64,000 nucleotides of DNA from Sporomusa silvacetica DSM 10669 (GTDB lineage Bacteria > Bacillota > Negativicutes > Sporomusales > Sporomusaceae): the NCBI RefSeq assembly GCF_002257705.1, contig NZ_LSLK01000017.1, positions 3,705 to 67,704 on the forward strand, read 5' to 3'. The translations under genes were made by a program, and so were the position numbers. Within the stretch, counting starts at the first letter, position 1; every line of letters begins with the position of its first letter. Below the pieces are notes generated by a model. That model had not been told where the DNA came from and made no database searches. It saw only the letters and a list, made by a program, of their open reading frames with translations. This document shows positions 59,941 through 64,000 of the stretch, in pieces.

Positions 59941-60556
59941 GCATATTACACGCGGCACTAAATCAGTTCGGCTCTCGGTTTTTGGCAGCAAAGTGTTAGA
60001 TGATGTCAAACTGGGTGACAGCATTGCCGTAAATGGCACCTGTCTAACAGTAGTCGAGTTTAGCCGTGATTGGTTTACTGCCGATGTTATGCCTGAGACA
60101 GTTGACCGTACGGCGCTGGCTGGTCTTAAAGCAGGTGACACTGTCAACCTCGAACGTACCCTGCGCGTGGGTGATCGACTAGGTGGTCACATGGTCAGCG
60201 GTCATATTGATGGAGTAGGAACAATTTTGATCAAAGAACAAAATGATAATGCCATAATTGTCCGGATCGGGGCTGGTCCTGAAGTTATGCGCTACATTAT
60301 CTCCAAAGGTTCCATTGCTATTGACGGTACAAGTCTTACGGTTATTGATGTTGGTGCTGACTGGTTTACCGTGTCACTTATTCCCCATACGGCTGCTATG
60401 ACCACAGTAGGCCTGAAGGCGACAGGTGAGCCAGTTAATCTGGAGACAGATATTATTGGCAAGTATGTGGAAAAAATGCTAGGCTTGCAACAAAATACTA
60501 AACCAGACGATAAGATAACGCTTGGATTTCTCGAACAGCATGGATTTACCCTATAA
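59903..60556 (+). CDS. ribE: Riboflavin synthase (alpha subunit)
   Basis: A 217-aa protein made of two similar lumazine-binding domains: MFTGLVEELGKV at the start, and the internal repeat (SVRLSVFGSKV / NAIIVRIGAGP) each followed by a DSIAVNGTCLTV or GSIAIDGTSLTV motif. It dismutates two lumazines to riboflavin. Its start lies inside ribD, so coupling is likely. Confidence 0.96.
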   Translation: MFTGLVEELGKVKHITRGTKSVRLSVFGSKVLDDVKLGDSIAVNGTCLTVVEFSRDWFTADVMPETVDRTALAGLKAGDTVNLERTLRVGDRLGGHMVSGHIDGVGTILIKEQNDNAIIVRIGAGPEVMRYIISKGSIAIDGTSLTVIDVGADWFTVSLIPHTAAMTTVGLKATGEPVNLETDIIGKYVEKMLGLQQNTKPDDKITLGFLEQHGFTL

Positions 60557-60593
60557 AATAGTGTGCTTGGCAATATGAAATGGAGGAATTTAC

Positions 60594-61805
60594 ATGAAAT
60601 TCAATACGATTGAGGAAGCTATTGAAGATGTGAAAAACGGTAAAATGGTGGTTGTAATTGATGATGAAGATCGGGAAAATGAAGGCGATCTACTAGTAGC
60701 AGCTGAAAAAGCAACACCTGAAATCATTAATTTTATGGCAACTCATGCCCGCGGTCTTATTTGTATGCCAGTCATCGGCAGCAGACTGGATGAACTTGAT
60801 ATCGGTCAGATGGTAGTAGAAAATACAGATAATCATTGCACTGCATTCACGGTATCTATTGATGCCAAAAACACAACTACCGGCATATCAGCTTACGAAC
60901 GTTCGATGACAGTACAGGCCGTGTTAGACAAAAAAACAATTGCCAGTGATCTTAGACGACCTGGCCATATTTTCCCGCTCAGGTATTGCGAAGGTGGTGT
61001 ACTACGCCGTTGTGGACATACTGAAGCTTCTGTCGATTTAGCTAAACTGGCTGGTTTATACCCGGCGGGTGTAATTTGCGAAATCATGAATGAAAATGGC
61101 ACTATGGCCCGGACGCCTGAGCTAATGGAGTTTGTACAAAAACATGATTTAAAAATAATCACTATTGCCGACTTGATAAAATACCGTAAAAAGCACGAAA
61201 AATTTATCACCAGAGCGGCCGAAACGAAGCTGCCAACAAAGTATGGTGACTTCAAACTGATTGCTTACGAAAGCCAGCTGGATAACCAATGCCATATTGC
61301 ACTGATTAAAGGTGATGTAACTAACAAACAAAATGTGTTGGTCCGGGTTCATTCAGAATGCCTGACAGGTGATGTTTTAGGCTCACTACGCTGTGATTGT
61401 GGGGATCAGTTGGCTCATGCCTTAAAGTGCATTGAAAAAGAAGGCTGTGGCGTCTTGCTCTATATGCGTCAGGAAGGCAGGGGTATTGGACTCGCAAACA
61501 AAATTCGGGCTTATGCGCTCCAGGATAAAGGCAAAGACACTGTCGAAGCCAATGAATTGTTAGGATTTGCCCCAGATCTTAGAGATTACGGTATTGGAGC
61601 GCAGATTTTGGCAGACCTGGGCTTAACCAGTATTAGGCTGCTAACGAATAATCCACGCAAACGAGTAGGGCTTGAGGGCTATGGCTTAACTATCAGCGAA
61701 CGAGTGCCGCTTGAAATCCTTGCTAACAAATTTAATAACAGATATTTGTCTGCCAAAAAATCCAAACTTGGTCATCTATTAAAACAATATGAGGGGGCAA
61801 AATAA
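60594..61805 (+). CDS. ribBA: Bifunctional DHBP synthase / GTP cyclohydrolase II
   Basis: A 403-aa fusion. The N-terminal RibB part carries DDEDRENEGDLL and the HTEASVDLAKLAG motif; the C-terminal RibA part from about residue 205 has VRVHSECLTGD, the zinc cysteines around RCDCGDQL, and RQEGRGIGLANKIRAY. It supplies both precursors of riboflavin. The ATG follows GGAGG. ribH starts two bases after its stop. Confidence 0.96.
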   Translation: MKFNTIEEAIEDVKNGKMVVVIDDEDRENEGDLLVAAEKATPEIINFMATHARGLICMPVIGSRLDELDIGQMVVENTDNHCTAFTVSIDAKNTTTGISAYERSMTVQAVLDKKTIASDLRRPGHIFPLRYCEGGVLRRCGHTEASVDLAKLAGLYPAGVICEIMNENGTMARTPELMEFVQKHDLKIITIADLIKYRKKHEKFITRAAETKLPTKYGDFKLIAYESQLDNQCHIALIKGDVTNKQNVLVRVHSECLTGDVLGSLRCDCGDQLAHALKCIEKEGCGVLLYMRQEGRGIGLANKIRAYALQDKGKDTVEANELLGFAPDLRDYGIGAQILADLGLTSIRLLTNNPRKRVGLEGYGLTISERVPLEILANKFNNRYLSAKKSKLGHLLKQYEGAK

Positions 61806-61807
61806 TA

Positions 61808-62278
61808 ATGGAAACAATAAAAACATACGAAGGAAACTTAGTTGCCGAGGGATTAAAATTTGGTATTGTTATTGCCAGATTTAATGAGTTTATTACCAGT
61901 AAATTGCTGGGTGGCACCTTAGACGCACTAAAGCGCCACGGCGCCAGCGTGGACAATGTGGAGATTGCCTGGGTACCAGGTGCTTTTGAAATTCCCCTTA
62001 CCGCCAAAAAAATGGCTGTAAGCAAAAAATATGATGCCGTCATTTGCTTAGGGACAGTTATTAGAGGCAGCACTAGTCATTACGACTATGTTTGTGCCGA
62101 AGTTTCCAAAGGTGTAGCTCACGTTGGCTTGGAGAGCGGTGTACCCACAATCTTTGGCGTACTTACCACCGACACCATTGAACAAGCCATTGAACGCGCT
62201 GGCACCAAAGCAGGCAATAAAGGCTTTGACGCCGCTGTTTCAGCTATTGAAATGGCCAATCTGCTCAAAGGATTATAG
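61808..62278 (+). CDS. ribH: 6,7-dimethyl-8-ribityllumazine synthase
   Basis: A 156-aa subunit of the lumazine capsid. FGIVIARFNEFIT, VPGAFEIPLTAKKMA, LGTVIRGSTSHYDYV (catalytic histidine) and FGVLTTDTIEQAIERAGTKAGNKG are diagnostic. It is the last gene of the FMN-controlled operon. The next gene follows after 17 bases. Confidence 0.97.
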   Translation: METIKTYEGNLVAEGLKFGIVIARFNEFITSKLLGGTLDALKRHGASVDNVEIAWVPGAFEIPLTAKKMAVSKKYDAVICLGTVIRGSTSHYDYVCAEVSKGVAHVGLESGVPTIFGVLTTDTIEQAIERAGTKAGNKGFDAAVSAIEMANLLKGL

Positions 62279-62295
62279 TTCCAGGGAGGGTTACG

Positions 62296-62853
62296 ATGAA
62301 AATAGGCATAATCAGCGATACTCACGGCTGTCTGGAAACCTGGGAAAAAGTATTTAATGCATATTTTCAGGATTCTGATCTAATCATCCATGCCGGTGAT
62401 GTTCTTTATCATGGCCCGCGTAACGCCATTCCTGCCGAATATAATCCGAAGCAGCTGGCTGAGGTTCTTAACAACTGCCCTGTTCCGATTGTAACAGCCT
62501 GTGGTAACTGTGATGCCGAAGTTGACAGTATGGTACTCAAACTGCCTATTCAATCACCGTATTCTTATCTACTGCTAAACGGCTTACGAATTGTTGTCAC
62601 TCATGGCCACAATCTCACTGATGAAGCCAAACGGGAGTTGGCAGAGCGCCTGAAGGCCAATATCTTCATTACTGGTCATACCCATATTGCCACAATGGAA
62701 AAGCTTGCTGGAATTATTTATTTGAATCCAGGCTCACCTGGCATGACCAAACGACCGGATGGTCGTGGTACCATCGCCTGGATAAATGACAATAAAGTTG
62801 AAATACTAGAGATAGCAACAGGTCAACCTCTTATTTCCGAGGTTTTGGCCTAG
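62296..62853 (+). CDS. YfcE/MJ0936 family metallophosphodiesterase
   Basis: A 185-aa calcineurin-like phosphoesterase. Metal ligands are visible in ISDTHG, IHAGDVLYHG, CGNCDAE, THGHN and GHTHIA, the family order. Relatives cleave phosphodiester bonds with Mn2+; the cellular substrate is unknown. ATG 62296 follows GGGAGGG. It may be cotranscribed with ribH and hslO. Confidence 0.92.
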   Translation: MKIGIISDTHGCLETWEKVFNAYFQDSDLIIHAGDVLYHGPRNAIPAEYNPKQLAEVLNNCPVPIVTACGNCDAEVDSMVLKLPIQSPYSYLLLNGLRIVVTHGHNLTDEAKRELAERLKANIFITGHTHIATMEKLAGIIYLNPGSPGMTKRPDGRGTIAWINDNKVEILEIATGQPLISEVLA

Positions 62854-62874
62854 TATCCGGAGGTTTAAGAAACT

Positions 62875-63738
62875 ATGCACGACCACCTTATCCGGGCGAC
62901 AGCGCCCGGAATTCGTGCCTTTGCGGCTATTACCACTAATCTAGTGGAAGAAGCACGGGGGCGGCATAATTGTTATCCTACCGCTACGGCTGCGCTGGGG
63001 CGCACCATGACAGGTGCATTATTATTGGCTGCCAACTTAAAAACAGCCGAAAGCATAACTGTAAGGATATCTGGCGACGGGCCGCTAAAAGAGATTGTTG
63101 CTGATGCCTATCCTGATGGCTCAGTACGTGGTTATGTCAGAAATCCCTTTGTCGATCTACCACTTAATCATGGTAAATGGGATGTCGGACAGGCTGTAGG
63201 GAAGGGCCACATCTATGTCACCCGTTTTGTTGGCCTCAAGCAACCCTTTACAGGCAGTGCAGAACTAGTCTCAGGCGAAATAGCGGAAGATATGACCCAG
63301 TATCTTGCCGTATCAGAACAGACGCTGTCAAGCGTTGCTTTAGGCGTTTTGATTGCCCCTGACACAACCGTAGCGGCGGCAGGCGGATTTTTTATTCAAG
63401 CATTACCAGGTGCAGAAGAAACTTCACTGGCTCAGCTTGAAGACAACCTCCAACACTTGCCGCCAATTTCTCAGATGATTAGTAGTGGTAAAGATGCTAA
63501 AGGTATTTTAGAAATGCTATTTGCCGGACTACCAATCACTATTTATGATTCCTTGGAACTTAAGTTTAACTGTCAATGTTCTCGGGAAAGGGTGGAAAAT
63601 ATGCTCATCAGTCTTGGCGCTGACGAAATAAAAGAAATGATTATTGAAGGCCAAGCAGAAGTCTGTTGTCATTTTTGCAGCGAAAAGTACCAATTTTCCG
63701 CCCAGGAACTTGCTGTTGTTTTGAAAGAAATTGAATAA
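62875..63738 (+). CDS. hslO: Redox-regulated chaperone Hsp33
   Basis: A 287-aa holdase activated by oxidation. The four zinc cysteines are C233 and C235 (CQC) and C265 and C268 (CHFC), with an extra C264 adjacent. The N-terminal HDHLIRATAPGIRAFA and TGALLLAANLK motifs are typical. ATG 62875 follows GGAGG. Confidence 0.95.
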   Translation: MHDHLIRATAPGIRAFAAITTNLVEEARGRHNCYPTATAALGRTMTGALLLAANLKTAESITVRISGDGPLKEIVADAYPDGSVRGYVRNPFVDLPLNHGKWDVGQAVGKGHIYVTRFVGLKQPFTGSAELVSGEIAEDMTQYLAVSEQTLSSVALGVLIAPDTTVAAAGGFFIQALPGAEETSLAQLEDNLQHLPPISQMISSGKDAKGILEMLFAGLPITIYDSLELKFNCQCSRERVENMLISLGADEIKEMIIEGQAEVCCHFCSEKYQFSAQELAVVLKEIE

Positions 63739-63765
63739 TAAGCAAACAAAACCAGCGGTATAACG

Positions 63766-63880
63766 TGAGAGGTTTTACTTTTGGCATTGCCCCAAAAGTA
63801 ACAAAAGGTCTAGGCCCTAAGCCTCCAAAAGCTGAAAAGCCGGGCGGTATTCCTAAAATCCGTAAACTCGCTACGTGAAC
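63766..63880 (+). repeat. Probable dispersed repeat fragment, once translated by chance as an ORF
   Basis: About 115 bases read without a stop as GFTFGIAPKVTKGLGPKPPK and onward but have no start codon or ribosome site. The sequence (CCAAAAGTAACAAAAGGTC, CCGGGCGGTATTCCTAAAATCC) resembles dispersed intergenic repeats known from Firmicutes by memory. Only one copy is in the window, so the repeat status is unproven. Confidence 0.35.
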
Positions 63881-63886
63881 CGGTAC

Positions 63887-63928
63887 CCCGATAATGGACA
63901 CTATTAAAAAGTCCGTATCGGGTTTTTT
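63887..63928 (+). terminator. Terminator after hslO region
   Basis: CCCGATA-GGAC pairs with GTCC-TATCGGG (one-base and two-base bulges), followed by TTTTTT. Confidence 0.8.
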
Positions 63929-63991
63929 GTATGTTCATAGAGCGAATAAATGTCTATAATGAAATTATTAATTACCGGAGGCGGAATTTTA

Positions 63992-64000
63992 GTGAGTAAT
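63992..64000 (+). CDS. Start of a gene cut by the window edge
   Basis: GTG AGT AAT is preceded by CCGGAGGCGG at suitable spacing and by a TATAAT-like box at 63954-63959. Three codons are not enough to name the product. Confidence 0.4.

Noticed and set aside
63641..63901. 86-codon minus-strand ORF at the end of hslO
   Set aside because: It runs antisense to hslO and the repeat-like segment and has no ribosome site.
1..64000. CRISPR arrays, tRNA or rRNA genes, insertion sequences and prophage
   Set aside because: No spaced direct repeats, tRNA-like cloverleaf, rRNA segments, transposase or integrase genes were found.

Overview
The window is a typical stretch of chromosome from a low-GC, endospore-forming Firmicute. 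The gerA-gerB-gerC germinant-receptor operon, a SpoVM-like peptide gene, a YteA-type TraR/DksA protein, and T-box, SAM-I and FMN leaders with TTG/GTG starts behind strong GGAGG ribosome sites all support this. Gene content and order look most like a sporulating Negativicute (Sporomusa/Pelosinus type). That genus-level placement is my inference from gene order, not something the sequence proves. No phage, integrase, transposase, CRISPR array, tRNA or rRNA was seen.

Layout. 0-1 kb: the 3' end of a chemoreceptor gene, then a frameshifted, 3'-truncated chemoreceptor pseudogene. 1-9 kb, mostly minus strand: htpG behind a perfect CIRCE operator; a ger operon (gerA, gerB, gerC and an unlisted 54-aa membrane protein gene); and rmuC. 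9-17 kb, plus strand: a putrescine-type aminotransferase, a START-like protein, htpX, an FAH-family hydrolase, a gamma-carbonic-anhydrase-like protein, ndk, a PduO-type cobalamin adenosyltransferase, a 24-aa SpoVM-like peptide and an EF-G paralogue. 17-27 kb: the division-associated cluster pgeF(ylmD)-yggS(ylmE)-sepF-proC-ylmH-divIVA-yggU-ileS, interrupted by an orphan livJ-type binding-protein gene. Three copies of a structured repeat lie around pgeF and livJ. 27-36 kb: nitroreductase, YteA-like protein, VTT membrane protein, lspA, an RluA-family synthase, pyrR, rqcH (minus strand), a Ca2+-type P-ATPase and dapF.

36-50 kb: a secreted protein of unknown function, then yicC-remA-gmk-rpoZ-coaBC, metK (SAM-I riboswitch), a degenerate HMA protein, priA-def-fmt-DUF116-rsmB-rlmN. 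50-58 kb: a signalling and cell-wall cluster, fhaA-fhaB-PP2C-SEDS-PBP-PASTA kinase, followed by rsgA-rpe. 58-62 kb: the riboflavin operon ribD-ribE-ribBA-ribH behind an FMN riboswitch. 62-64 kb: a YfcE-type phosphodiesterase, hslO, a probable dispersed repeat, and the start of another gene at the edge.

Most of the window is housekeeping. The points worth a second look are the covarying repeat family around livJ, two very small sporulation or germination candidates, a recurring sigma-H-like motif, promoter-then-terminator units without an ORF, a 94-bp tandem duplication, and the actinobacterial-style FHA/kinase/SEDS/PBP block inside a Bacillus-style priA-rpe neighbourhood.
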